DNA from: Hoeflea sp. 108 | GTDB lineage: Bacteria; Pseudomonadota; Alphaproteobacteria; Rhizobiales; Rhizobiaceae | Assembly (NCBI RefSeq): GCF_000372965.1 | Contig: NZ_KB890024.1 | Span: 5,164,304-5,228,303, forward strand | Direction of reading: 5' to 3' | DNA: 64,000 nt | Shown: piece after piece, positions 25,104-32,002 of the stretch | How the letters are laid out: each line of letters starts with the position of its first letter | Position numbering within the stretch: position 1 is the stretch's first letter | Notes under the pieces: generated by a model | Seen by the model: only the letters and a program-made list of their open reading frames with translations | Database searches by the model: none | What the model was told of the DNA's origin: nothing | Translations under genes and position numbers: made by a program

Positions 25104-25943
25104 CTATTTGCCGTATGAGCGCCAGCTGTGGCGCGGCTTGAAACCGAGCGTTTCGCGGGCGTGGACATTGTCGATAACCGCGTCATGGCCGGTGAGCGGC
25201 CGCTTGAGCGGCGTGTTCGGGAAGGCGTGGAGGACCAGATCGGCGGTCGGCTCTTCCGAATAGGTGTCGGCTGCGCTGAGGAAGGTGCGCAAATGGCCTT
25301 CGCCGGTCCAGGTGAGTGCTTTGATGAAGGCCTCGGCGGCGTCGCGGGCGTCGAGATAGGCCCAGAGGTCGCGAGCCGAATCGGCAAGCTCGCGGCGGGG
25401 TCCGATGCTGCCAAAGAAGCTTTGCGGTGTCTGGATCCACGGCATGCGCAGGCTGATGGCCGAAAACGCGCCGCGCCGCACGGCAGCTTCCACGATCTCC
25501 TCACCCAGCCATTTCGACAGGCCGTAGGCGTCCTGCGCGCCGATGGGATGATCCTGGTCGACTGGCAAGTAGGTGGGAGCGACGAAATTCTCGGCGAAGG
25601 GATAGCCGAGCACGCTGAAGGACGAGGCGTAGACAAGGCGGGTGGCGCGCGACAGCGCCGCTGCCTCGATGACGTTGTAGGCAATCGCCATGTTGGTGCG
25701 GAACACCTCGGCCGGCGCCTTGCCCAGCGGACGCGGAATGGCGGCGATATGGACCACCGCATCGCAGTCGCGGATCAACTGCAGGGTCAGCCCGAGATCG
25801 GTGAGGTCGGCGCTGACATGTGCCCAACTGCCCGATGCCGGCGGTATGGCGTCGATTCCGAGCACCTCGTGGCCGGCGTCCACCATGGCCCCGGCGACAT
25901 GGCTGCCGAGCAGTCCGCTCGATCCGGTGACGACGATTTTCAT
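25104..25943 (-). CDS. NAD-dependent epimerase/dehydratase-family protein
   Basis: A 279-residue extended-SDR protein. The N-terminal VTGSSGLLGSHVAG (about 5-18) binds NAD. HIAAIPRPLG, YASSFSVLGYP and the catalytic pair in DAYGLSKW (Tyr-x3-Lys, about 141-145) follow. The reduced length and HIAAIPRP segment resemble uronate-dehydrogenase or UDP-sugar-epimerase-like enzymes. The true substrate is not evident. SD GAGGAG precedes ATG 25943. A 20-bp inverted repeat at 25972-25991 lies just upstream. First gene of a two-gene minus-strand operon. Confidence 0.85.
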   Translation of the reverse strand: MKIVVTGSSGLLGSHVAGAMVDAGHEVLGIDAIPPASGSWAHVSADLTDLGLTLQLIRDCDAVVHIAAIPRPLGKAPAEVFRTNMAIAYNVIEAAALSRATRLVYASSFSVLGYPFAENFVAPTYLPVDQDHPIGAQDAYGLSKWLGEEIVEAAVRRGAFSAISLRMPWIQTPQSFFGSIGPRRELADSARDLWAYLDARDAAEAFIKALTWTGEGHLRTFLSAADTYSEEPTADLVLHAFPNTPLKRPLTGHDAVIDNVHARETLGFKPRHSWRSYGK

Positions 25944-25972
25944 CAGGGGCTCCTCTCGTCTGGCCGTGAATA

Positions 25973-25990
25973 TTGTTTGTAGTCAAACAA
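25973..25990. promoter_or_regulatory. Operator-like site A, TTGT-N10-ACAA
   Basis: TTGTTTGTAGTCAAACAA is the core of a longer perfect inverted repeat (ATTGTTTG/CAAACAAT with a 4-base spacer, 25972-25991). It lies 29 bases before the epimerase-like start. It shares spacing and end bases with sites at 26284, 30719 and 30853. The MarR-family protein encoded at 27026 is the candidate binder. Confidence 0.65.
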
Positions 25991-26283
25991 TCGGACACCG
26001 CAATCCGGCCCGCTTGTCAAGGTGTTGTTGGCGCCGTCGAGGCCCGTCAGCTTGATGCGCTTTGGCCTGCCGCCGCAACCGCCGCTGGGTGGGATCATCG
26101 GACGTCGCGCCATCTGCCGAGCCTGTCGTTTGGCGCGATAGTCGCTGGTCCGATCCGCTATCAGGCTCTAACGTCTTGTTCGCGAATGATCTTCTCCGAA
26201 AATAGCGGTTCCAGCGCCCGAGAATCGTGCTCTACTGTGACAAGTTGCTGCCAGAGGATTGACTTGGACGTCGCCACGGTTTT

Positions 26284-26301
26284 TTGTATGACCACCAACA
26301 A
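26284..26301. promoter_or_regulatory. Operator-like site B, TTGT-N10-ACAA
   Basis: TTGTATGACCACCAACAA lies 27 bases before the isochorismatase-family start. Fourteen of its bases (ATGACCACCAACAA) recur exactly at 30857-30870 before the BMP transporter operon. Confidence 0.6.
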
Positions 26302-26328
26302 TCGGCAATCTGCCGGGGAGGTAGGATC

Positions 26329-26973
26329 ATGACATTGGACAGCTTCTCGTCGCACAGGCAGGACGGCGGCATCGCGCTCGACCCCAAGCGGGCGGCCGTC
26401 ATCGTCGTCGACATGGTCAACGACTTTTGCAAGCCCGGCGGGGCAATGGTGCTGCCCGGATACGAGACGCTGGTCGCACCGCAGCTCGCCGTCATCGAGG
26501 CTGCCCGCGCTGCTGGCGCACCGGTCATCTGGGTGCACGATGCGCACCGCCGCAACATGCGCCGCGACCGCGAATGGGTGAAGCGCACGCCGCATTGCGT
26601 CGAAGGCACCTGGGGTGTCGAGATCATTGATGACCTCGGCGCCCGCGACGACGAGATTCACGTCATCAAGCGGCGCTACTCGTCCTTCTTCCAGACCGAC
26701 CTCGACATGACGCTGAAGGACATGATGGTCGACCAGTTGATCGTCTTCGGCGTGGTCACCAACATCTGCGTGCGCTCCACCGTGCATGACGCCTTCTTCA
26801 ACGGCTACGAGGTCGTGGTGCCGGCTGACTGCTGTGCCGCCACCGGCCCGCGCGAGCAGGAAAGCACGCTTTACGACATCTCGACCCATTTCGGCGTGGT
26901 CAGCGATGCTGCCGCTGTGGTGAAGGCGTTCCGCGAAGGCGCCTATGTCGAGAACACAAGCATCGCCGCGTGA
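26329..26973 (+). CDS. Isochorismatase-family cysteine hydrolase (amidohydrolase type)
   Basis: A 214-residue cytosolic hydrolase. The catalytic Asp (VVDMVNDFC, about 27), Lys (IKRRYSSFF, about 112) and Cys nucleophile (VTNICVRSTVHDAF, about 146) are intact. Members act on isochorismate, nicotinamide, N-carbamoylsarcosine, maleamate or ureidoacrylate. With an amidohydrolase and a nucleoside importer nearby, an amide produced after ring opening is a reasonable guess (compare NicF or RutB), not proved. I chose ATG 26329 after GGGGAGGTAGG. It is followed 52 bases later by the MarR gene. Confidence 0.88.
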   Translation: MTLDSFSSHRQDGGIALDPKRAAVIVVDMVNDFCKPGGAMVLPGYETLVAPQLAVIEAARAAGAPVIWVHDAHRRNMRRDREWVKRTPHCVEGTWGVEIIDDLGARDDEIHVIKRRYSSFFQTDLDMTLKDMMVDQLIVFGVVTNICVRSTVHDAFFNGYEVVVPADCCAATGPREQESTLYDISTHFGVVSDAAAVVKAFREGAYVENTSIAA

Positions 26974-27025
26974 CCGGGCCGCAAGCCAGGGTCCGGGGTT
27001 TCAAGCCTGGAGTTGAAAGCACGCC

Positions 27026-27559
27026 GTGACAACCCTCGACGAAGCCCAGAAGTCCAAGATCAAGTCGAGCGGCGACGAGCCGCTGAGCCGCGAGGAAGCG
27101 ATGGCGCTCTATGCCGATACCGGCTACGACCTTGACGTCCACCCCGCTCACGTCGTGCGCCGCGCCCACCAGCGCGCCACCTTGTGCTTCCAGCAGGTGA
27201 TGGCCGGCGAGGACCTGTCGCCGACGCAGTTCGCCGCACTGGCCACCGTGCTGCGCCATGGCGAGGTGTCGCAGAACCATCTCGGCCGCATGACGGCGAT
27301 GGATCCCTCGACCATCAGCCTGGTGGTGCGCAAGCTGCTGAAGCAGGGGCTGATCAAGCGCAGCCCCTCGCAGACTGACCAGCGGCTGGCGATCATCGCC
27401 CTGACCGACGAGGGCGTGCGCTACACGCTGGAGCGACTCGAGCGCAGCGTCGAGGTCGGCCAGCGCCTTCTGTCGCCGCTGTCGGCGGCCGAACAGGTGA
27501 CCCTGCTCAGGCTGCTCCAGCGCATCAGCGGCGACGAACCCGGCGCCGAAGGCAAATGA
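27026..27559 (+). CDS. MarR-family transcriptional regulator
   Basis: A 177-residue winged-helix dimer regulator. After a 35-residue leader come YDLDVHPAHVVRRAHQRATLCFQQVMAGEDLSPTQFAALATVL, the recognition segment GRMTAMDPSTISLVVRKLLKQGLIKR (about 92-117) and the wing SPSQTDQRLAIIALTDEG. MarR proteins usually repress nearby catabolic genes until a small aromatic or heterocyclic ligand binds. Translation starts at GTG 27026. It lies between the isochorismatase and enamidase genes, central to the four TTGT-N10-ACAA sites. Confidence 0.92.
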   Translation: MTTLDEAQKSKIKSSGDEPLSREEAMALYADTGYDLDVHPAHVVRRAHQRATLCFQQVMAGEDLSPTQFAALATVLRHGEVSQNHLGRMTAMDPSTISLVVRKLLKQGLIKRSPSQTDQRLAIIALTDEGVRYTLERLERSVEVGQRLLSPLSAAEQVTLLRLLQRISGDEPGAEGK

Positions 27560-27660
27560 CCGGCTAGCACACCGAAACACCCCCTCCGAAGCGCGCGTTT
27601 TTGCCGGCCGGCGGCCGGAGCGCCTGCTTCATGCCCGAGACTACGCAAGGAACGCACGCG

Positions 27661-28860
27661 ATGGCGCATGACCCGCAAACCAAGGATGCCAAGGGAAAAC
27701 TGGTCATCCGCAATATCGGCCTGCTGCTGAGTGGCGATATCGCCCGGCCGATCCTCGATGCCGATGCGATCGTGGTTCTGGATGGCCGCATCGCAGCCGT
27801 CGGCAAGGCTGTAGATCTCGACCTCGCCAATGCCGACAGTGTCATCGACGCGCAGGGCTGTGTCGTCACACCTGGTCTCATCGACAACCATGTCCACACG
27901 GTCGCCGGCGACTGGACGCCGCGCCAGAACCAGATCGGCTGGATCGATTCGACGCTGCATGGCGGCGTCACCACCATCATCTCCGCCGGCGAGGCGCATT
28001 ACCCCGGCCGTCCCAAGGATATTGTGGGCATCAAGGCGCTCGCCATCGCGGCCCAGCGCAGCTTCGCCAATTTCCGCCCCAGCGGCATGAAGATCATCGC
28101 CGGCGCGCCGGTGCTCGAGCCTGAAATGACCGAGGACGATTTCCGCGAACTCGCCGAGGCCGGCGTTACGCTGATCGGCGAAGTCGGGCTCGGTGGGGTC
28201 AAGGACGGCCCCACCGGTCGCCGGATGATCGCCTGGGCGCGCAAATATGGAATGACCTCGATGACCCATACCGGCGGCCCGTCGATCCCGGGTTCAGGCC
28301 GCATCGGCGCCGACGTCGTGCTCGAGGTAGATGCCGACGTGGTGGCGCACATCAATGGCGGCCCGACGGCGTTGCCCGACGATGAGATTCGCCGCATCTG
28401 CGAGGAAAGTCCGCGCGGCCTCGAAATCGTTCACAACGGCAACCTGCGCACCGGCCTATTCGTGCTCGGCATCGCCAAGCAGCGCGACATCCTCGACCGC
28501 GTCATCCTCGGTACCGACGGCCCGGCCGGCTCGGGCGTGCAGCCGCTCGGCATCCTCAGGACCATCTGTCATCTCGCTTCGCTCGGCGACGTGCCGACCG
28601 AAGTCGCCTTCTGCTTCGCCACCGGCAACACGGCACGTGTGCGCAATCTCGACGATCGCGGCCTCATCGAGGCCGGCCGTGCAGCCGACCTGGTGTTCAT
28701 GGACCAGGCGGCCGGCGGCATCGGCAAGGATTTCCTCGAGAGCCTTGCGCTCGGCAACCTGCCCGGCATCGGCATGATCATGGTCGACGGCATCGTCCGC
28801 ACCGCCCGCAGCCGCAACACTCCGCCGGCGATTCGCGTGCCCGAGATCGTCGCGTCCTGA
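27661..28860 (+). CDS. Enamidase-like amidohydrolase
   Basis: A 399-residue metal-dependent amidohydrolase. GLIDNHVHT (about 72-80) is the first metal motif, and MTHTGG, VVAHINGG and ILGTDGPAG (about 280-288) are further metal and active-site segments. The overall pattern resembles the enamidase of nicotinate fermentation, which opens 6-oxo-tetrahydronicotinate. I recall this similarity from family knowledge and cannot search for it. I chose ATG 27661 (AAGGA 9 bases upstream); earlier in-frame starts at 27601 and 27631 lack an SD. It lies 101 bases after the MarR gene and probably acts in ring opening of an N-heterocycle. Confidence 0.78.
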   Translation: MAHDPQTKDAKGKLVIRNIGLLLSGDIARPILDADAIVVLDGRIAAVGKAVDLDLANADSVIDAQGCVVTPGLIDNHVHTVAGDWTPRQNQIGWIDSTLHGGVTTIISAGEAHYPGRPKDIVGIKALAIAAQRSFANFRPSGMKIIAGAPVLEPEMTEDDFRELAEAGVTLIGEVGLGGVKDGPTGRRMIAWARKYGMTSMTHTGGPSIPGSGRIGADVVLEVDADVVAHINGGPTALPDDEIRRICEESPRGLEIVHNGNLRTGLFVLGIAKQRDILDRVILGTDGPAGSGVQPLGILRTICHLASLGDVPTEVAFCFATGNTARVRNLDDRGLIEAGRAADLVFMDQAAGGIGKDFLESLALGNLPGIGMIMVDGIVRTARSRNTPPAIRVPEIVAS

Positions 28861-29066
28861 TTTGGCCGCGGCGACGCCGCAAAACCCGGCTGCAAGCGCC
28901 GATCGCGATATTCGCGACGGCGTACATACTGCCTGTTTCGCTGGAGACCGGCACAGGATAGACTTTGCCGCGTGGGCACCGTCCTGCTGATTCAAACAAC
29001 AAAGCGCATCAAATCTGCCGGCACCGTCCGGAGAGTGATCGCGACTTTGCAATCAGAGGCTCTGCG

Positions 29067-29444
29067 ATGAACGATATCGCCGATCACGGTGTCCGGTTCG
29101 GACGAATTGCCGCCATGCTGCCCGTAAAGGACATGGGCAAGGCCCATGACTTTTACACCAAGGTTCTCGGCTTCACGAAAATCTTCGAAAACGGAAGTCC
29201 CGTCGGCTTCATGATCCTGAAGCGCGACCAGGGTGAGTTGCATCTGACGCTGCAGCCCGGCCACAAGGCCGCGCATTTCAATGTTGCCCACCTGATGGTG
29301 GACGATGTCGATGCCCTGCATGCGGTTTGCAAGGAACATGGGCTGAGGATCATCAAGGGCCTTCAGGACAAGGACTATGGCCTGCGAGCGTTCGTATTCG
29401 AGGACCCGGATGGAAACCGTATCGACGTAGGCCAGGCGATCTAG
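29067..29444 (+). CDS. VOC (glyoxalase/bleomycin-resistance) superfamily protein
   Basis: A 125-residue single VOC module. IAAMLPVKDMGKAHDFYTKVLGFTKIFENG, an internal His-containing segment LHLTLQPGHKAAH, HLMVDDVDALHAVCKEHG and a final EDPDGNRIDVGQ give the typical beta-alpha-beta-beta-beta repeats. Such proteins are metal enzymes or binding proteins; the reaction cannot be read from sequence. It follows the enamidase-like gene by about 200 bases and is closed by a strong terminator. Confidence 0.85.
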   Translation: MNDIADHGVRFGRIAAMLPVKDMGKAHDFYTKVLGFTKIFENGSPVGFMILKRDQGELHLTLQPGHKAAHFNVAHLMVDDVDALHAVCKEHGLRIIKGLQDKDYGLRAFVFEDPDGNRIDVGQAI

Positions 29445-29458
29445 AGCCTGCCTCGGAA

Positions 29459-29488
29459 GCCGGGCGGACTGTGTCCGTCCGGCTTTTT
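29459..29488 (+). terminator. Intrinsic terminator after the VOC gene
   Basis: An 11-bp stem (GCCGGGCGGAC at 29459-29469 with GTCCGTCCGGC at 29473-29483, one G-T pair), loop TGT and TTTTT at 29484-29488. It ends the isochorismatase-MarR-enamidase-VOC transcript and may also face the minus-strand pair. Confidence 0.85.
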
Positions 29489-29523
29489 GCCCATTGGAAC
29501 TCTGCCTATTGGAACAGGGGGCC

Positions 29524-30108
29524 TCAGTTCACGCCGTCGATGCCGACGACCTTGTCCTTGGTCAGGCCGCCGACGCGTGGATGGGGGCGACCCGAATCGG
29601 TGACGGCGATCGCCACCACGATCTCGTTGTCGCGCGGAGCGTCGGGGATGCGCACTTCCATACCGTCGAAGTGGCTGCGGACCTTGGCGGCGTCCTTGTG
29701 GCCCAATGGAATGTCGAGCGCTATGCCCATGCCGCCGCGCTTCTTGGATGACGGAATAAGCGCCGCACCCTTGCCGAGGATGGTGCGGAACGGCGCGCCG
29801 AGCTTCGGATGTAAGATCGCTGCCGCATGCTCCAGCTCGCCCTCGGCGCCGACGGCCGCCGCCTTGCCGAAGCTCTCGACCTGGTCGCCCGGAATGCCGA
29901 GTGCTGCGACGGCGCGGCGCGGCAGGATGTCGCCCAGCTCCTCGCCGATCGCCATGAGTTCCGCGAGATCGTCGGCATATTTGCCGGCATAGGGGTTGGT
30001 GATGACGGCAACGGCTGCGGCCCGCCTGGTCGGCGGATCGACCGGCTTGCCGCCTTCGTCGCGGACCTCCTCAACGACGGTGATGATTCGGCGGATCAGG
30101 GCGCTCAT
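29524..30108 (-). CDS. DUF1185 (amino acid synthesis) family protein, second copy
   Basis: A 194-residue protein of the AA_synth/DUF1185 family, whose biochemical role is not established. It shares with its neighbour the blocks VVEEVRDEGGKP, AVITNPYAGKYADDL, GEELGDILPRRAVAALG, GKAAAVGAEGELEHAAAILHP, a Ser-Ser-Lys-Lys segment (ALIPSSKKRGG) and a final PRVGGLTKDKV. It is translated from ATG 30108 overlapping the upstream stop by 4 bases. The two equal-length paralogues probably form a complex. Confidence 0.88.
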   Translation of the reverse strand: MSALIRRIITVVEEVRDEGGKPVDPPTRRAAAVAVITNPYAGKYADDLAELMAIGEELGDILPRRAVAALGIPGDQVESFGKAAAVGAEGELEHAAAILHPKLGAPFRTILGKGAALIPSSKKRGGMGIALDIPLGHKDAAKVRSHFDGMEVRIPDAPRDNEIVVAIAVTDSGRPHPRVGGLTKDKVVGIDGVN

Positions 30109-30689
30109 CGCAGTCCGTCCTCGCCTTTGATGTCCTTGGCGTCGAGGCCGCCGGCGCGGGCATGCACGCGCGCGCCTGTCGTCATGGCCAGCACCAGCAC
30201 CAGCTCGTTGGCGCGCGGCGCGTCGTTGATGCCGACTTCGATGGCGTCGAAATGGCTGCGGACATAGGAGGCGTTGACGTGGGTGACCGGGATGTCGATG
30301 CGGGCGCCGGGACCGCCGACCTTCTTGCTCGACGGTACGATGGCCTTGGCGCCGCCGAGGGCTTCGCGCATAGCGTAGCCGCCGGGATTGTGCCACAGCG
30401 CGCCGTGTTCGAGCTCGCCGCCGCCGCCGACGATCGAGCCCTTGCCATAGCCTTCGATGGCAGAGGCATCGCCGCCGAGCGCGGCAAGCAGCTTGGTGGC
30501 CATCTCGACGCCGAGCGGCTTCAGATCTTCCATGAAGGGCTGGATGTCCTCGACATAGCGGCCGGCATAGGGGTTGGCGACCACCGCCATCACCGTGCCG
30601 CGCTTCACCGGTTCGGCCCGCACCGGCCCGCCCTCATGAAAAATTTCCTCGACCTGTACGACCAACTTCCTGACGACAACGTCCGGCAT
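30105..30689 (-). CDS. DUF1185 (amino acid synthesis) family protein, first copy
   Basis: A 194-residue paralogue of the next gene. Recognisable blocks are VVQVEEIFHEGGPV, VVANPYAGRYVEDIQPFMEDLKPLG, GYGKGSIVGGGGELEHGALWHNPGG, IVPSSKKVGG and VHARAGGLDAKDIKG. I chose ATG 30689 because GGAG lies 6 bases upstream and the length then equals its partner; ATG 30701 is 4 codons earlier. Operator-like site C (30719-30736) lies just before it, linking the pair to the neighbouring MarR/BMP genes. Function unknown; metabolism of a heterocycle intermediate is only suggested by context. Confidence 0.88.
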   Translation of the reverse strand: MPDVVVRKLVVQVEEIFHEGGPVRAEPVKRGTVMAVVANPYAGRYVEDIQPFMEDLKPLGVEMATKLLAALGGDASAIEGYGKGSIVGGGGELEHGALWHNPGGYAMREALGGAKAIVPSSKKVGGPGARIDIPVTHVNASYVRSHFDAIEVGINDAPRANELVLVLAMTTGARVHARAGGLDAKDIKGEDGLR

Positions 30690-30718
30690 CGACTGCTCCA
30701 TTCCGGTGGGCTGAAAAC

Positions 30719-30736
30719 TTGTTAGAGTATCAACAA
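30719..30736. promoter_or_regulatory. Operator-like site C, TTGT-N10-ACAA
   Basis: TTGTTAGAGTATCAACAA lies 29 bases before the first DUF1185 start on the minus strand, the same distance as site A from its gene. Ends TTGTT/AACAA are inverted. Confidence 0.6.
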
Positions 30737-30824
30737 TTATCCATCCGCCGTTTTTGTCAAGCAGGATGCGTGAAACCGCCGCCGCGGCGATTGTTCACAG
30801 CGATTTCGGACGTTCGCTGGCCGA

Positions 30825-30870
30825 TTGACAGTTCGTTGGACCGCCCATAAAGTCATATGACCACCAACAA
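30825..30870 (+). promoter_or_regulatory. Promoter of the BMP transporter operon with operator-like site D
   Basis: TTGACA (30825-30830), a 17-base spacer and TAAAGT (30848-30853) form a good promoter. Site D, TCATATGACCACCAACAA (30853-30870), begins at the end of the -10, where a bound repressor would block initiation. Its last 14 bases are identical to site B. Confidence 0.65.
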
Positions 30871-30929
30871 GTTTTGGGCGTCGAGGAGAGAGGCCCTTTG
30901 CTGGTGATGCTTCACATCGGGGAGTTGAG

Positions 30930-31931
30930 ATGAAGAGCGTATTCCGTAAATGCATTATCGCCGGCGCGGCCCTTGCTGCTTCGCTCGGCTCGGCCGCAGC
31001 CCAGGACAAGGTGTCCGTGGCGGCGATCTCCGGCTACTTCGCGCAGGGCTTCGGCATTTCGATCGTCAACGGCCTCAACAAGGCCAAGGACGAGTTCGGC
31101 ATCGATCTCAAGCTCGTCGACACCGGCAACCGCGCGCTCGATTATGAAGAGCAGTTCGCCAACCTCGCCAAGGGCGGCCAGTACGACCTGATCTTCGTCA
31201 TGGGCTGGGAACTGGTCGATGCGCTGACCAAGGCCAGCGAAGCCTATCCGAACCAGCGCTTCGTCTTCATCGATGGCGTGCTCGATTCGAAGAAGATCGT
31301 CTACGCCAACTTCGCTGAGGAGCAGGGTTCCTTCGTTGCCGGCGCGCTCGCCGGCATGGTCGAGAACCAGGGCAGCGCCTTCGACAAGATCGGCGACGGC
31401 AAGGCCATCGGCTTCGTCGGCGGCCGCGACATCCCCGTCATCCGCAACTTCCTCGGCGGCTACGAGCAGGGCTCGAAATATGCCGCGCCTGAAGTCAAGG
31501 TGAACTCGGTCTTCGCCGGTACCTTCGACGATCCGGCGAAGGGCAGCGAGCTGGCGTTGGCGCTCTATGGCCAGGGCACAGATATCGTCTACAACGTCGC
31601 CGGCCCGACGGGCGAAGGCGTGATGCAGGCGAGCGCCGCCGCCGACAAGTACTCGATCGGCGTCGACATCGACATGTGCAGCTCTGCCCCTGGCAACGTG
31701 CTCGCCTCGATGCTGAAGCGCGGCGACGTCGCCGTCTACAGCCTGATCAAGAGCGAAGTCGAAGGCAAGAAGGTCGAGGCAGGCAGCACCCACACCTTCG
31801 ACCTCGCCTCTGGCGGCGTCGAGGTGAAGGTCTGCGACGACATCGCCATCCCGGACGAGGTGACCGCCAAGCTTGACGAGATCAAGAAGGGCATCACCGA
31901 CGGCTCGATCAAGGTCGAGCGCCACAAGTAA
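30930..31931 (+). CDS. BMP-family (PnrA/BmpA-like) nucleoside-type ABC binding protein
   Basis: A 333-residue periplasmic binding protein with signal peptide MKSVFRKCIIAGAALAASLGSAAAQ. BMP-family features are GYFAQGFGISIVNGLNKAKDE, YDLIFVMGWELVDAL, FIDGVLDSKKIVYANFAEEQGSFVAGALAGM (about 110-140), IGFVGGRDIPVIRNFLGGYEQG and NVAGPTGEGVMQASA. This family binds purine nucleosides and related bases for RnsBACD/YufNOPQ-type importers. The two nucleoside hydrolases in the same operon support a nucleoside ligand. SD GGGGAG. A strong hairpin follows the stop. Confidence 0.92.
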   Translation: MKSVFRKCIIAGAALAASLGSAAAQDKVSVAAISGYFAQGFGISIVNGLNKAKDEFGIDLKLVDTGNRALDYEEQFANLAKGGQYDLIFVMGWELVDALTKASEAYPNQRFVFIDGVLDSKKIVYANFAEEQGSFVAGALAGMVENQGSAFDKIGDGKAIGFVGGRDIPVIRNFLGGYEQGSKYAAPEVKVNSVFAGTFDDPAKGSELALALYGQGTDIVYNVAGPTGEGVMQASAAADKYSIGVDIDMCSSAPGNVLASMLKRGDVAVYSLIKSEVEGKKVEAGSTHTFDLASGGVEVKVCDDIAIPDEVTAKLDEIKKGITDGSIKVERHK

Positions 31932-31945
31932 GGCGCAGCCTTGAT

Positions 31946-31973
31946 TCCGGAAGCCGGCCCCCCGGCTTCCGGA
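31946..31973 (+). other. Perfect 12-bp hairpin after the binding-protein gene
   Basis: TCCGGAAGCCGG (31946-31957), loop CCCC and CCGGCTTCCGGA (31962-31973). It sits between the binding-protein gene and the ATPase. Such hairpins often protect the upstream mRNA or cause partial termination, giving more binding protein than membrane parts. A weak T-run (31981-31984) follows. Confidence 0.75.
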
Positions 31974-32002
31974 GCTAATCTTTTCCCAAAAATCAGGTAG
32001 AG

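Larger units (their letters stand above)
25944..26328. other. Divergent control region with two operator-like sites
   Basis: No gene is seen. It separates the minus-strand epimerase/SDR operon from the plus-strand isochorismatase-MarR-enamidase genes and holds operator sites A and B, described separately. A possible TTGACT -35 lies at 26259-26264 before TTGTAT at 26284, with a longish 19-base spacer. Confidence 0.5.

Noticed and set aside
27601..27660. Earlier starts for the enamidase-like gene at 27601 and 27631
   Set aside because: No SD precedes either; ATG 27661 has AAGGA upstream and fits the family N-terminus.
28990..29010. A TTCAAACAACAA stretch before the VOC gene as a fifth MarR site
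   Set aside because: It has no matching left half TTGT at the required spacing.
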